Shown: positions 34,287-47,348 of the stretch, piece after piece
Layout: every line of letters begins with the position of its first letter
Position numbering within the stretch: position 1 is the stretch's first letter
Assembly (NCBI GenBank): GCA_007258455.2
Contig: VDFB02270651.1
Span: 699,480,217-699,544,216 of the forward strand
Reading direction: 5' to 3'
DNA from: Sequoia sempervirens
Taxonomy: Eukaryota > Streptophyta > Pinopsida > Cupressales > Cupressaceae
Length of the DNA: 64,000 nt
Made by a program: the position numbers and the translations under genes
Notes under the pieces: model-generated
Databases searched by the model: none
The model's input: the letters and a program-made list of their open reading frames with translations, nothing else
Told to the model about the DNA's origin: nothing

Positions 34287-37200
34287 TTGGACTCATTAGT
34301 TTTATGCTTTGATTTGATACTTTGATACATTGATACTATGGTGATACTGTTTGGTGTGATTGGTTAGTTAGACATTTGATGATGTTGTTACTCTTTGTGT
34401 GGACATGATTATTTCATATGACATTGTGGTTGGAGATGTTAGTTGATTTTCATATTCATGTTATGATGTGATGATTTAATAGATTATGCCATGAGATGAA
34501 TTGTTAGTATTAGAATTGTTATTTTTATCAATCATATTATAATTGTTAGGATAGACGTGATGAAGGACAGTGTAGCATCACTCATTGTGAGTGCTCTGTT
34601 ACGCTGCGATTCCTTCTCACATCACAATGCTTTGATTTATATATATATGCACATGTACACAACTTCATTTGTATGCAGGAATTGCAGGTACATAGTCTCG
34701 ATTCCACCTGCTTCGGCAGGACAGGGAGAGCACAAATAACCCAACGGTACAAAGTTGATACAGAGGTGTCAATGAAGTTTGCCCGTTCCATGATGTCAGA
34801 CCGTCTGGTTGTATGGTATTGTATGTTCTGTAGTTGTCATGTTTTGTGGTTGTAGTTGTGTTTTGTTACTGTTGGTAGTTCATGTGTTGTGATGTTTCAA
34901 TTTAAAAAAAAAATTGTTGATTAAAATTAGATTAATTTGTATTTAAAATATTTAAATGTTATTTGGTGAAAAGCCATGTGTTTTATTAAATATCAAATGG
35001 TGATTTTTCAAATGTAAATAAATTGCCAGGTGGAAAATTAAGAATAAAATAAATAAATTAAGTTAAATTTCTTGTGCATGCAAGGTTGTCAAAATGGGGG
35101 TTTTAAAATAATAATAAAAAAAGGGTAATATGGAAAAAAATGCAGAAATTTCAAGACTGTTTTTAGAAAATGGTGGTTGGGTGCATGTAAGAAGAAGATT
35201 ATAGTGGGTTTTGAAAAAGGGAAAAAGGGGATTCTTTTGAGGAAAAAACTGGAGGGCAGCTTTTGTTTTGAATTTCATTTTTTTGTGAAAATAAGGAGAT
35301 AGTGCTGGAGGGTTTTTGGTGTGGAGAATCTGTCAAAAAGCAGAGGAAAGGAGGAAGGGGCAAAAGCTATTCGTAGGGCTAATTGGAGCAAGCTCTTCGT
35401 CACACTACAATCAGCAGGAGTCCAGGTTCTAAAATTATTTTCCTTTCTTTTTCTTGTTTATAATCTCAATTAAATCGTAAGAAAATCTGTTTATTTACAA
35501 AATCTGGATTAGCAAAAGATTTAGAAAACAAAATCTGCTTTATTGCAAAAATCTGGGTTCAATTTTGAATGAGGAAACGATCTGTTTAATTTGCAAAATA
35601 TGGGTTCTAAACAATTTGGGAAAAATCTAGGTTTTGGAAAAAAATTTGGGTTTCAATTGATTTAAGAAAATCTGTGTATTTACAACAAATCTGGGGTTTC
35701 AAAAGTTTAGGAAAAAGCTGAGTTTCAAATTGTTGAATAAAATCTGGGAATACAACAATTGGGAAAAATCTGTATATTTAAAATAACCTGGGTTATAAAA
35801 CAATTTGGGAAAATTACTTGTCTGCTAAAAAAATCTGTTGTCCTTCTGAAATTATATTACTGCTCTAAAATTTGTATACCTCTGTTGTTTAAATTCTCTG
35901 TAGAACTTTATTTCTTTATTAAAATTCCAGTTTATTCAGTAACCTAACTATTTCCTGATATATAAATTAATATATATTTTATATATAAAATGTAAATTGC
36001 ATTTTGTGTTTCCAGTTGTGTTGAATTTCTGGAAATTGATTTTATTTATTTGATTTTTTTATTTGATTTTTATTTATTTTCTTAGGGCCGGTAGTGGAAA
36101 TCGATCCCACATGAAGGGCCAGATTAGTTTTGAAGAAAAGAAAGCGAAATGAAAATTAAAATTACATATAAAATTATATATAAAAGGTTACATTTAAAGT
36201 AAAATTTTTATTCAAAAAATTTAAAGAGGAGGTCGGTTGGTGACCCCTGTGCCCATTAGCGGTTAAGACTGCCTTACAGAATCTTCAAGACTGCTTGTGG
36301 CGGCCTTCGATGCAATGCAGCAGTCGGACTGAAATGTGCGCAGTCCTTACATGGACTGTCGTGCGCAGTCCATGCAGGGACTGCTACGGCAGCAGTCTCC
36401 CTTTTTAATTTTGTTTATTTATTTTTGTTTAATATTTTGTTTATATAAATTTTATAAAACAAAACCAATACTGGTTTTTAATCCGTTTATTTATTAATTA
36501 GCTTGAATATAAGTTAATTAAAATGATTGAGATATATATATATTCAGTTTAAATATAAGTTAATTAAAATGATTGATATATATATATATATATATATATG
36601 TTTATTTTTTTAAATTTATATATATAAAATATAGGATGAATTATATTGCATTTGATTTCATATACAATAAATAAATGGTAAAATTAAGTGGGTTTTTTTT
36701 TATATAGAAATATAATTAATTTTTGGAAATAGAATGTTATCGAACTTATTATAATAAAGTTAATGTATTATTTGTAAATATTAATTGACTTTTTCTTTTT
36801 ACAAATTTAATAATCTATCATGAGAAAATCGTAATGTTCCTTGTCGTATTTGTTTGAGTAAAGATGTCATAGTGTTTTTGAATTCATTGAATTGTGCGTA
36901 GCTTCATTCTGTTTTCGTGTTGGCTTTAATGTCGATGTGGGGACCCGTTTGTTGGCTTGAACCTTTGTTCCAGAGGCTGGTTTATTCTTGGATGTTTTTC
37001 TTGTTCTGAATTTTAGCTTTGGAGTTGAAGACTTATAGTTCTTGTTTGGAGGGGTTGAACGTTTGTTGAGAGCTTTTGGTTCCGATTTGTTGCGAGAGGG
37101 TTAATGCCTCGCTTGTACTTGTTTTGGATATCATGCTTATTTTTTGAAGTTCAACCCTTGTCTTATTTCAATTTTTTGTTAAGAGTCTTAGGGAGAGTGG

Positions 37201-38370
37201 CTCTTCGTGGGGGCCGGCGCCTCGGTTAAGAGGAAGTGCACAGGAGAACCCACGAAGAGTAGTTAAACAAGTGATAATTAAAAATAGAATTAGGGGGATG
37301 GGTAGTAAACCACTCAAGATAAAAGAAATTAGATTCCTCTTCTATGCATTAGGGCTATTATAGACTAATGATAGATTGAGAAGGCAGTGGTCGGAAAAGT
37401 CATAATCTCGTCTGCATGAGAGGTTATTGGCTCCACATGAGCTACCCTATGGTGTCGGCGCCTCTAGTAGGAGGAAGAGCCAGGAGATCCATAGATGGGT
37501 TCCGGCGCCTCAGGTTGGAGGAAGAGCCAGGAGATCCCATGAGAGCTGTGCGATGACACTCTCCACTAGACTTCCTATTTTGCCTTGTTGCCTTTGCCTC
37601 TGGACATGTATTTTGGACTTGGATGTTTGTATCAGTTCCCTTAGCTTGTATTCATATTGTTGATTTGGACTCTTGTACTAGTGTTTAGGAGCATTCTTTG
37701 GTGGCTTGTTATTGTCATTGCTTGGTTTAATTGTGTTCTCTGAATTGTATTTAAGTTTGTACCTTGTTGTCATGGAGTCGGTTTGGCAATCATGGTCGAG
37801 TTCACTTCATTGTCACCTCTGAGCACGGGGGGTGAGTTATCTTTAATTCACATGGTTGGGTGGAACGTGCTCCGCACCCGTTGGGTTCCCCATCAGCATC
37901 CTTGTTCGCAGCTTTTCCGCAGTTGGAGTTGTACCAGTGTTCACCTTGTTATTCAACATTCATTGTAAATTGTATCATCCCAATTGTTTGGGAATTTCAT
38001 TGTAATTATAATATCAAAGATTGTAATGTAACATTATAGCAATGATGTAATAGTTAGGATTCAATGTAATTATTTGATGAGACTCATATGGTTGTATTAT
38101 GTGGTACCTTAATATAATTGCTCTTGGTTTATGGAAGCACATTTATTCATGTTTATTTTATTATAATGGGTTACATGGTTTATCATTATCTTTTATTTCC
38201 GTTTTGTGGTTGCAATGTAACCTCGCGTGCCCCAGAGAACTAAGTGAGTTAATATGATGTAATATGTTATGTGATTATGATTAATGTATTGTAAGTTTAA
38301 TTTAATTGCTTTTAAAAAAAAAAATATTTTCCTTTTTGAGTTCTCTGGGGTTTGCACGACGGGCGTTACA
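34263..38370 (+). repeat. 3' LTR of gypsy element (4108 bp)
   Basis: It runs TGTAATAACCCTTC to GGGCGTTACA. It matches the 5' LTR on both sides of an additional block (about 36077-37859). Confidence 0.92.
36077..37859 (+). other. LTR block present only in the 3' LTR
   Basis: This segment is missing from the 5' LTR. It contains a GC-rich area of inverted GCAGTCC/GGACTGC words (36316-36398), a TA-rich microsatellite with a duplicated ~45-base unit (about 36505-36600), and three copies of a GGCGCCTC-led motif (37216, 37457, 37504), the first inside a perfect hairpin (37201-37211 with 37249-37259). No flanking duplication or terminal repeats mark it as an inserted element, so loss from the 5' LTR is more likely than gain in the 3' LTR. 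Confidence 0.8.
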
Positions 38371-41300
38371 CCAACTACTAGGGTTTTGCATGCGACATTT
38401 TTAATATCTTCATGACCGTGGCTTTTAAATAGATCTCAGTCTTTGCTTTAATCCTTTTCATGGTAACCCTTGAGTTTCATAATCCACCTTCAATCTCTTC
38501 TAAGAACGGTGTCTTAAGCTAGACTGCATAGTATGCATATAAAGCAAGTCCTTCATACCTGCCATTGTTCAAAACCACCACTCATTGCCTTGCTTAAAAT
38601 GTTGCCTCCATAAGCACAATAGCATGTTTTAAAATCATGGTTGCCAGTGATTGACCATTAAGGTCACCACTTTCATCATGAAGATACAATGAGATTTTTG
38701 TCTTCAAACTCAAGGCATTATGCAAGATAACATTGTGAATTTTTTGTTGTGTACGATTTTATTTTCTTGCACATTTACTGCTTTGCTAACTTCCTTTAAG
38801 AATGGGTATTGCACCCTCAACTGCAATCTCAAACAACTCACTCACTATCACTTGAAGATTCCTTTCATGAGTATCCTTCTATAAAATAAACTATGCCCTA
38901 TAGACTGCCTACTTACTACAGGGGACTCATTGTTTCATGGTATTGTAGTTATTAAGATCCTTCAACCTTATTGACACTACTTCACAGTCCACAAGGTATT
39001 ATTCACTATTCTCCCATCTTCGATGAGTTTAAAAACACTGCTCAAACATGCAATCCACTACCTCCATTATACATTAATGGCTAAAAAGAAACATTGAACC
39101 TATCATTACCACTATTACTTCATTTGGATAGTCATTCCCTAATTGCATTTGCTTTGTCTAACACTACCAAAAGCATTTGAAAAACCCTTAAGGTCAGCAA
39201 GGGGGTAATGAAACTCACTGTTAAAATCTCCACTTTACTATGCAAGGTTTGAGCTTTATTATCTTGTCACTGCTCAGCCTCTTTTTTACTATCACATCTC
39301 AAGTGACTATCATTCTTCTTACCATAGATTGCATTTACAAATGTCACTAAGCTACATAGTGTGCTTGTTATTGGCTACAATATTTAGATTGCAAGGATTT
39401 TTTATTACCTACAATGTCTCAATCTTTTTGGTATTGCAACCTCAGTAATCCGCTATAGTTATTGTTTATGTTTCTACAAAGGCCTAGGTTTTGTACCCTA
39501 ATCATGCTCTTACCAATGCTTTTTTTGGTATTAAAAAACAACCTTAAATATTAGGTCAGAAAATTAGTTGTCTTGACAAAGTTGTGGTATGATCTTGGAT
39601 TGTATCCTAGAGTGTGTGGGAAGATTGTGTTTGATCATTAAGGTATGTAAACCTGATCAGGTAAATGTATCCTATATATCACAGGTCTTGCTTTAATACT
39701 TTCCATATTGGTTATTAGCATATCACATTATTATAGTTTGCAGTAACCCAAGATTGCATTCAAGTATGTAACAAACTTGGTTTGTATTTTAAGCTATACA
39801 CTTTTAAGTAACATTCATAAGGTTTAGAAAATCTTGATCACTCTCTAGAATAGCCCATTAAACATGGGTTGTGCTTGAATGCACTACATAATTGATATAA
39901 CACAACCACTCTGCATATCAACCAAAGTTATATGCTCTTTATTGCAGCAAAAGGTAATCACTCTTCGATCATGATATAATTACATCCTAACCTGTTAAAC
40001 TTGAGACAACCTGAATGCACCCAATGATGATTGAAACCTACATTATACAACCTGAATTAACTACATTATATGAGTGCCTCCATTTCTATCACAACATAGC
40101 CACATTAAACTTGGGTCACACATGAATGCATCTGTATTTGTTATAGCACAATTGTGCCACATGACCAATAGAGTTATGGATCACATAATTACAGACACAA
40201 GAATTTGTTCCTTGGTTGTGATCTTATGGTGATTCCACACAACAAAATCTAGACATGAAATTCTCAAAACCCTAAACCTCTAAAAATGAAATCTGATGAG
40301 ATGTTGCTTTAAAATATGATTTTCAAACCTGGAACTACAAATCTGACTTCACAACTAAATTCTGCAAAAAGACAATTACTACCCTCAACCTGGTGATATC
40401 TTCTTGAATTTTTTCTGATTTTTCCCAAGAAAATTGTCCTTAGTTCTCCACAAACTATCTCAAGTAGAACATAACACTGTCACAATAAATCAGGCATGAA
40501 CTCGCTTTTTTTTTATGTCGGCCACAATTTGATTTTTTTCTATTTTTCATGTTTGTTGAAATTTCGATGAAATTGATAGTCGACATTTTGATGAAACCCA
40601 GGTTCGTCAAAAAAGTTTCGAACGTTGGGGATAAACTTACAAAAAATTGAAAATTACACATCAAATTTTACAAGCACCCGACGATACATCAAATTATACA
40701 TATTTCATCGGACATTTTCATCAGATTTTGTAGTCAAATGAGTTAGTGAAACCCTCTCAAAATCCCAAAGTGTCTTTTCCTTTTTCCTACATTCTATTTC
40801 ATAGTTGACCGAGTTTTACTTGTTCCTGGTCTCTTAAGTCATATCTTATGCCTTTGCATCCATTTACTCACTGAAACCTTGAGCCTAATACTTATGGTTG
40901 CTACCTATATTATCCTTATAAGTCTTGCCTTATCTTATGTGGGCCATAAAATTATCTTAATTCTTATCCTTTCCCTAAGTTTGGGTTTTAATATTCACTG
41001 GATGTCTTTTATGTTATAAACCTAGGCAAGCGGCCCCTTTTAAGTCATGTAATAAGTGCACATGCTTATTTTTAATCCTTTGTTATGCTTGGCAGGTCCC
41101 ATTGACTACTTTCTATTGGTTCCCCTCCATCCCATGGGATTAAAATAATCAGATTAAGGAGTTGTTGGGATAGCAGGCAAGCGATACCTGGCCACCCTTT
41201 TGGTGGGTCCTACCACTACTCGAAGGTAATGATGGCTAAAAGCGATCTAATCAATGATTATTATGGTTTCTAAAAAACAAATCTCATCCATCCCCCATTA

Positions 41301-42263
41301 GCCCATGGGAGACCCACCTTCATCTCCCGTCTCTCAGAGGGGAAGCAGGGAGGCACCATGTGGTACTATCACCGTTGTCTACTAGACTATTAAAGACATA
41401 AAACTATTTGGTGAAATATTTCTCGACAAGTATTGAAGAGTTAAATAGCATGCTACTAGAGGGGTTTGTAGGCCTGTGCAAAATTTCTCGCCAATATGTT
41501 ATGATCATGGCCATCCATTAAGTCCAACGGGTATGTACTTAGGTGAACAATGTAAAAGGTAAGAGGCTTATACATTGAAGGTTCCATATTTAATCTGGTT
41601 CATTTCCTGCCTCACCACTACCATAAGATGCACACACTTTAAACCTGGAGGGGAAGCAGGGAGGTTGACACGTAGATAGTTTCAATGCTTGTGGATTTGG
41701 TGGAGCCCGTAGAATGACTTAGATATGTACTCTAATTTTCAAACTTATTTGACTGAATCTAGTCCATCCATCAGGCCATCTCATTGCAAGATCAATGGCT
41801 AAGATTTAAAATTGAGATTAAGGGAAAATGATATGTTTTGTTCGTGTGAGCAAACAATAATGGCGGATACGATGCCTAACTACTTAATTTATCTATCTTA
41901 AAGCCATTAAAACTTTATTTAAAGCACAATTAAACTTTTTTAAAGAATTATGTGCATCTAAGCAGCTCTCACTACAAATTTCAAGCTCGTGCAATGACCA
42001 CAATTAAGGTTTTCAAAGCAACTCTAAACCAGTAAGTAAAATTGCTATCCTGCTTCTCAATTATTTGATTTTTTTTTAAAGTGTGCACTTTATCTTTCTG
42101 TTATTAGATTTTTCTAGTTTGTTGCATTTATTTTAAGGTTTGACATTCAATTCAAATGGTTACAATTTTTAGTCATGTTATTGCCTTATTCCAAACCCTT
42201 ACCCGAGTTGTAAGCTTGTAATTTGCTAAGAAGTAAACCCTAGTTTGCATAAAATTTGTCACT
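38371..42263. other. About 3.9 kb without a recognised gene
   Basis: Only short open frames occur and I recognise no domain on either strand. A minus-strand stretch near 39000-38550 has fragments of open frame with composition that could be coding, but no family was identified. A word GGGGAAGCAGGGAGG is repeated at about 41339 and 41651. Confidence 0.45.
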
Positions 42264-44247
42264 ATGGCACCCAAAGTCAAAGAATCTACATCAAAAGGCC
42301 AATCTTTTGAGTCAAATCCTACAGTGAGACCCCTAGTACAAGACTTAACTGAAAAATTAGTACCCTCAACCTCTGAGAAACCAAAGGGAAAACTTATGTA
42401 CCATTCCCCTGGAACTAAATTTGGTATCACCGATAGATATTGTACAATTAAAGATGTTTCCCTACCATACTCTGGATGGAGTCTTTTCAAGGGATAGTTT
42501 GGAAGTAGGAATTTTGGTATCCCTTTTTGCAACCCATGGATGTTGGACATGGGTAAATTGGTTGTGCCCAACATGTTCATAGATGTTGATCTCTTAAAAG
42601 CAATCACTACAAACTATGACCCTCTGGTTAGGGTTGTTAGAGCTCATGATGGATAGAATCTGGTAAAGAGGAAGTTGCATATATTTTCACATTGAACACT
42701 TGGAGTAGTGATATGGTTAAGATTGATGATCAAAAACTGATGAATATTTAAAAGTAAAACACAATTTTAGGGTATTAGTGTTGAAATTTTTTTTGATATT
42801 AGTAGGGAAGGGAAAAGATAAAAGAAATATTACTTTAGGACACTTTGATGTTGAGCACCTCCCTATTAAGTATTTACAACCATATTTTCATAATACCTTT
42901 TATTCCATCTTCCAAATTCTAGGGTTTGATCATGGTTCAAGCATGCCAATGGCCTATATGTACATGACTGCAAGTATCAAACTCCACAAAATTAATGCCT
43001 TATATGATTTTACCACCTATATAGCAAAGGAAATTCACAAAGGATTGGTGCCCTTGAAGAATGGGGAACTTGGTGTTAGGTTTTGGTGGTTTTCACTCTT
43101 CATGCATATGTTTCTTTTCAAAGCTACATATTACTTTGGTTAGGAGATGGAGCTTAACAGGGTTGTGGATAGTATTGAAATGTCACTACAATCATGGACT
43201 CCTCTATTGGATAGGAATGAAAAAAAGACCAACTATGTGACTGCTACAAACCCTTTTCCACCAAGTTAAGAAAGGCTTTAATGGTGGGTGTACCTAGGAC
43301 CCCCAAGGAGTTACATGATTTTTTGAGGCCTGCTAAAAGAAGGCTTGACTTGAACATTGCACAAAACTAGGGGGATGTAATTCCCTATAAGTATTGTACA
43401 ATTCTAAGGGTATTTTGCACATAGTTGACACCCCACATACTCCCTAGGGAAGTACCTTTGAGGATTGAGTTTTTGGAGGTGATGTGGAAGCTAGGGAATG
43501 TGGATGATTTCTTCCTAGATGAGAATCAAAAAGGAAATTTCTTCTGTACATACATTGTGTTTGTAGATTTTGAAATGATAACACATGGATGGAGGAACAT
43601 TGTGGACCACTATCTCAAGCACTATAATATGAAGATCTGGGTATACAAGACATATGATCCTGAGGGGTTCATAGCTTGGTTGATGAGAAAAAATAAGGGA
43701 GGTTGATATGTTCACACCCTCACTATGCCTAAAGACCTCATTAGAAATATTATTGACCTTGATGTCCAAGCTAACAAGATGAGGAAATGGGGTGTATTTC
43801 TAAAGTTGGAGAGAGAAATTAAGGCTAAAGAGCCTGATTTTAAAATTTTGATATTACTGACCCAATTTTTTAAAAAAAGAAACTATGATTCAAAATTTTG
43901 ATAAAGTTGTGGAAAGACTGAAAGAGGTGAAGATAGTGCAAGTTAGGGGGAAGACCCCTATGACAAAAGGAGAGTCAGCTATGTAGCCTTCCAAGAAGAT
44001 GCATATTTATTCAAGGAGAAAGAGCACAATAAAAAGGCACCAGATAGTTGCAAATCATGTAGAATATGAGGAGTTAAAAGTGTATTCACCATAGCAGCAG
44101 ATACCTTCACTGTCACCACAAATTTCTTCTGCCCCTGAAATAATTGAATTAGATTTAGCTTTTCCATTAGAGAATCATCTTCTCCAGGGAGTGGTGCAGG
44201 TGCACCCAAGCAAGAAAATGCCTCAAGGAGGCAACTTCAAGTTTTGA
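42264..44247 (+). pseudogene. Unknown ORF, decayed (possible retroelement accessory protein)
   Basis: An ATG at 42264 (context ACTATGG) opens a frame starting MAPKVKESTSKGQ. It continues, with stops at 42495 and others and at least two frame slips, through LGHFDVEHLPIKYLQPYF (42838 on), a Trp/Phe-rich hydrophobic run near 43080-43140, MELNRVVDSIEM (43147), IEFLEVMWKLGNVDDFF (43464 on), a Lys-rich part and a Pro/Ser-rich tail ending GGNFKF then TGA. About 650 codons in all. The layout (globular front, Phe-rich run, Lys-rich linker) resembles the unknown ORF of 1-15 kb, but I see no clear sequence identity. Function unknown. Text after 44500 has AATAAA near 44537, which could be a poly(A) signal. 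Confidence 0.5.
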
Positions 44248-45582
44248 TTTCAAAAATGTTGATCTAATGTTGTAATAAGGTCAAATGGACCATTTTGATA
44301 TTGTAATAGGTCATAGTTCATCATTTTAGGATCATTGGGCATTAAGTGTTAAAAAGTTGCAAAATTGAAAATGTTGTCAATACGAAACTGTAAAAATGAA
44401 ACAAATTGCAAAACTAAGGTGAAGAGACAAGTAGTTGTAAATTTGGTTTGAGGCATTGGGATTGGTTATTTAAGGCCTTTTGAGGCATCACAAATCTCGA
44501 GGAAGGTTGGGGAAAGATGTAAGAATGATGAAATCAATAAAATACCTTGTTTTTCTATAGTTTTTCTACCTTTTCTAGGTTGCAGGCCATTGTACGACCA
44601 TTTATTGTGCTTGAATCCAATCCTCCTCCATTGGAAATCATAGCCCTATGAATATACTTTATGTTCCATTTTTTTTCATGTAAATTCATTCAGTTTTAAG
44701 AAAGTTATTGTGAAAACACTCTAGGCAGGTTGAAACCCTAACTTAGGGTAACGTGAGGGTACAAAATTATGTTTCTCCCATTTCAATAAGTGGAACAGTC
44801 TAAATTTTGGTATGAAGGAATTTTTTTATATGTTCTTTCATATTCCAATATTTTAGAGTAGAAGGTAATGGTTAGCATAAGAAGCATTGATGCCCTAGGT
44901 CTATATTTGGGTAAAATCTAGAAATGATAGTGCTCTATGGAGATTTAATGAGTTTTGAATGTGGATTTTGAATCCTTCAATGGTGTTATTGCTTTAAAAT
45001 GGTGTTTAGGTGTAATATGAGTCATTTCAAGATAAGGATTAGTGAATTTATAATTTTATGGAGTCCATTTAATGACTTCTATAATAGCAGAGTTGTTGAT
45101 AGTCCTAGTTGATAAAGACCAATGATTGTTTTGTGTTTTGATGATGTAAATGGTATTCCACTAGATAAATGTAATTCTAAAGGTTAAATTGGTGTGATGT
45201 AAGCCCTCAATAGATAGGTTTGGATAAACTTAATGGTTTTGTGTTCATTTAAGTGTTGATCTTTGCATGGCAGCGTTATGATAGTCATAATTTGGAATCA
45301 ATAATGAAGGGTTTGAATAGGTGTTTGATGAATTATCATGAATAAATATTGGGGAGTGGTCTAGTGTGTTTGTGTAGGCATAATTATACTTTTTTGTGGA
45401 ATTGTGGAGGTATAAAGGGTTTGGTAATTTGATGTTGTTTTGTTGATGTGGCCTAAATGGCCTAATTGCTGCTTTGGACAATTTACATTGAAAGTCTTTA
45501 TGTTTGAGACATTCATGTTGAAGAAAGGGTTTGGGTTAGTTATTTTGATGTTTTCTAAGGTGTTTTAAAGAATCTACAAGAA
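44248..45582. other. AT-rich stretch, no recognised gene
   Basis: No coding similarity was seen. A possible poly(A) signal, AATAAA, occurs near 44537. The end of the stretch is a pyrimidine-rich run with a terminal AG (45583-45601), resembling a 3' splice site. Confidence 0.4.
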
Positions 45583-45601
45583 TTTTTTCCTTTTATCTTA
45601 G

Positions 45602-45752
45602 TTTGAGTGCTTTGGAATCAAGAGTTTGTGAAGTTTGGAGGAGTCCTAATTGAAAGGACAAGCAAGATTGGTAGAGCTTTTTTCAAGTTCAGTTTGGTTG
45701 AGTATCGTGCAGAGGAGGTAGATGATGAAATTACTATTATTGATGAGGAAAT
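45602..45752 (+). pseudogene. Unknown ORF, left part, cut by copia insertion
   Basis: An open frame from about 45607 encodes LWNQEFVKFGGVLIER and then VDDEITIIDEEI, ending at the copia LTR. It may start after a 3' splice site, TTTTTTCCTTTTATCTTAG, just upstream; no ATG is present in this frame. The same frame resumes after the element at 53238, which supports a single ORF interrupted by insertion. I do not recognise the protein. Confidence 0.5.
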
Positions 45753-47291
45753 TGTTGCATGTATGAATGAGTATGGTGGTTTTGTCATTAATGTTTTCAT
45801 TAATTTCAACACTGTACAGGTTGTTGTAGAGAAAGGAACAAAGTGATTGCAAGTTGTGCATGTATAGTTGAGATACTGTAGAGATGTTGTGAGTACATGA
45901 AGCTATCTTTATTGTGTTGTAGGTGTGCTGATATGATGAATAACCAAGTTTTTTTAAGAAATAACGAAGACAAAATTGAGTGTGTGTTCAGAATGTGCTC
46001 TAGTTTGTGCTATGAATTTATTTTGTGTTGATCCTATTCTTGTGTAGATTTGAAGTGTTATTTAAGGGAATCCTTGGGTGATATATCCTGGATTAGAGCT
46101 TCTTAATTGATGGAGAATGAAAGTTTTGTTCACCGGTGTGTGAACTGGTCTGGAAGAGTTGTTTTTCTATGGATTGGGATAAATGTATCTACTTCGTAGT
46201 CCTCCCTTTGTTTGTTTAAAGTCTTGTGGATCTAGTAGAATGACTGTAATGGTGTTATATGTGTTCTATCAAAGGTTTTTGTGGTTTGGTGCTCTAGAAG
46301 ACTTGCTTCCGAATTATTGTATGTGTCTGTGAAGTCTGGATGAACTGATGGAAAGTATTATGTGTATGAAGGTTGTTGCATTAGCTATGGATGAATCTGA
46401 AGGTATCTGAGATATGTTCCAGTGTATGGTGAAGTGTGTTGTGTGGTTTTCATGTTATATTCTTGTTGCGGAAGCATGTACTTTAAATTTTATTGGTGTT
46501 TTCATTAGGTTTGGCCGACCTGGTGTTTACACATTATGTGAAGGATAAGTATCAATTGAGGAAGCATGTGATTGATCTGAGATGTTGTTTTGGGTCTTGG
46601 TTATGTGTTGGTTTGGTCTGTTCTCATTCTCTTCCACCGTGGGAATGTTGAGTTCCTAACCTAATTTGAATATGTAATATAAAGTGTGTGTATCCGACCT
46701 TGGAGAAAGTTTCTAACATTGAAGATGGTATAAATACAAGTCAATATGTTAAGGATTGTTAGGAAAACAAGTTTTGAAAAACAACAGTGTTGGAAAGTGA
46801 ATTGAGGCAGTAGTACTTTAATGTATTAGACTCCTAAAAGTAGTGAGATGATGGTGTCTGCAATTCTCTGATCAAGTATGCCGATTTGTGCAAGTTGTTG
46901 TGGTGGATTTTTTGTTATCTTTCTTTATCTATAGGAAGTGAGCCTCCCTTCTGGACAGTGAGTCCTATCTATAGGAAATGAGCCTCCCTTCTAGACAGTG
47001 AGTCCTATCTATATGCAGTGAGCCTTGTATCCAGACAGTGAGCCTCTTTGTAATCAGATTTGCAATTACTCTTATATTGTGAGTTAATCCTCACCATGGT
47101 TTTTCCCTTATTGGGTTTTCCACATAAATCTAGTGTTTCTTGTGTTGATATTGCTTTCTATTATTTTCGTTTCATTCTCATACTTAATAATAGATTAAAG
47201 TGGATGTGGAGTTAATAATTGTTTGAGATTTTTGAATGTGATTGGTGACAACTGATTCTCCCCCCTCTTAGTTGTCTCATGTGTTTCAAAA
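45753..47291 (+). repeat. 5' LTR of copia element (1539 bp)
   Basis: It starts TGTTGCATGTATGAATGAG and ends TTTCAAAA (3' LTR: TTTCAACA). It contains a ~40-bp tandem repeat near 46930-47045 and the U5 motif GGTTTTTCCCTTATTGGG near 47098. Confidence 0.9.
46928..47047 (+). repeat. ~40-bp tandem repeat within the LTR (three units)
   Basis: The unit contains TCTATAGGAAGTGAGCCTCC and CTTCTGGACAGTGAGTCCTA. The 3' LTR has the same array near 52890-52990 with different unit edges and a shortened last unit, so it has changed since insertion. Confidence 0.8.
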
Positions 47292-47293
47292 AT

Positions 47294-47304
47294 TGGTATC
47301 AGAG
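47294..47304 (+). other. Primer-binding site (initiator Met tRNA)
   Basis: TGGTATCAGAG follows the LTR end with a two-base spacer; the match then decays (ATTTGG in place of CCAGGT). Confidence 0.88.
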
Positions 47305-47348
47305 ATTTGGTTCGTCAGAGAAGAGCTTAACCACTTGAGGTAGATCTG

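Larger units (their letters stand above)
27140..38370 (+). mobile_element. Ty3/gypsy chromovirus-like LTR retrotransposon, nearly complete
   Basis: The order is 5' LTR (27140-29456), initiator-Met primer site (29460), gag-pol in one frame (29574-34286), polypurine tract (34250-34262) and 3' LTR (34263-38370). Domain order gag, protease, RT, RNase H, integrase is that of Ty3/gypsy, and the integrase tail ends in a chromodomain-like segment. Long LTRs, an Arg/Gly-rich gag start and this tail suggest the Tekay/Del group (inference). The aligned LTR parts differ at only scattered sites, so the insertion is fairly young. Flanks TTCTT and CCAAC do not match, so the expected 5-bp target duplication is absent. 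Confidence 0.92.

Noticed and set aside
36077..37859. A transposon inserted in the 3' LTR
   Set aside because: No terminal inverted repeats, target duplication or coding capacity was found; deletion from the 5' LTR or LTR recombination is simpler.
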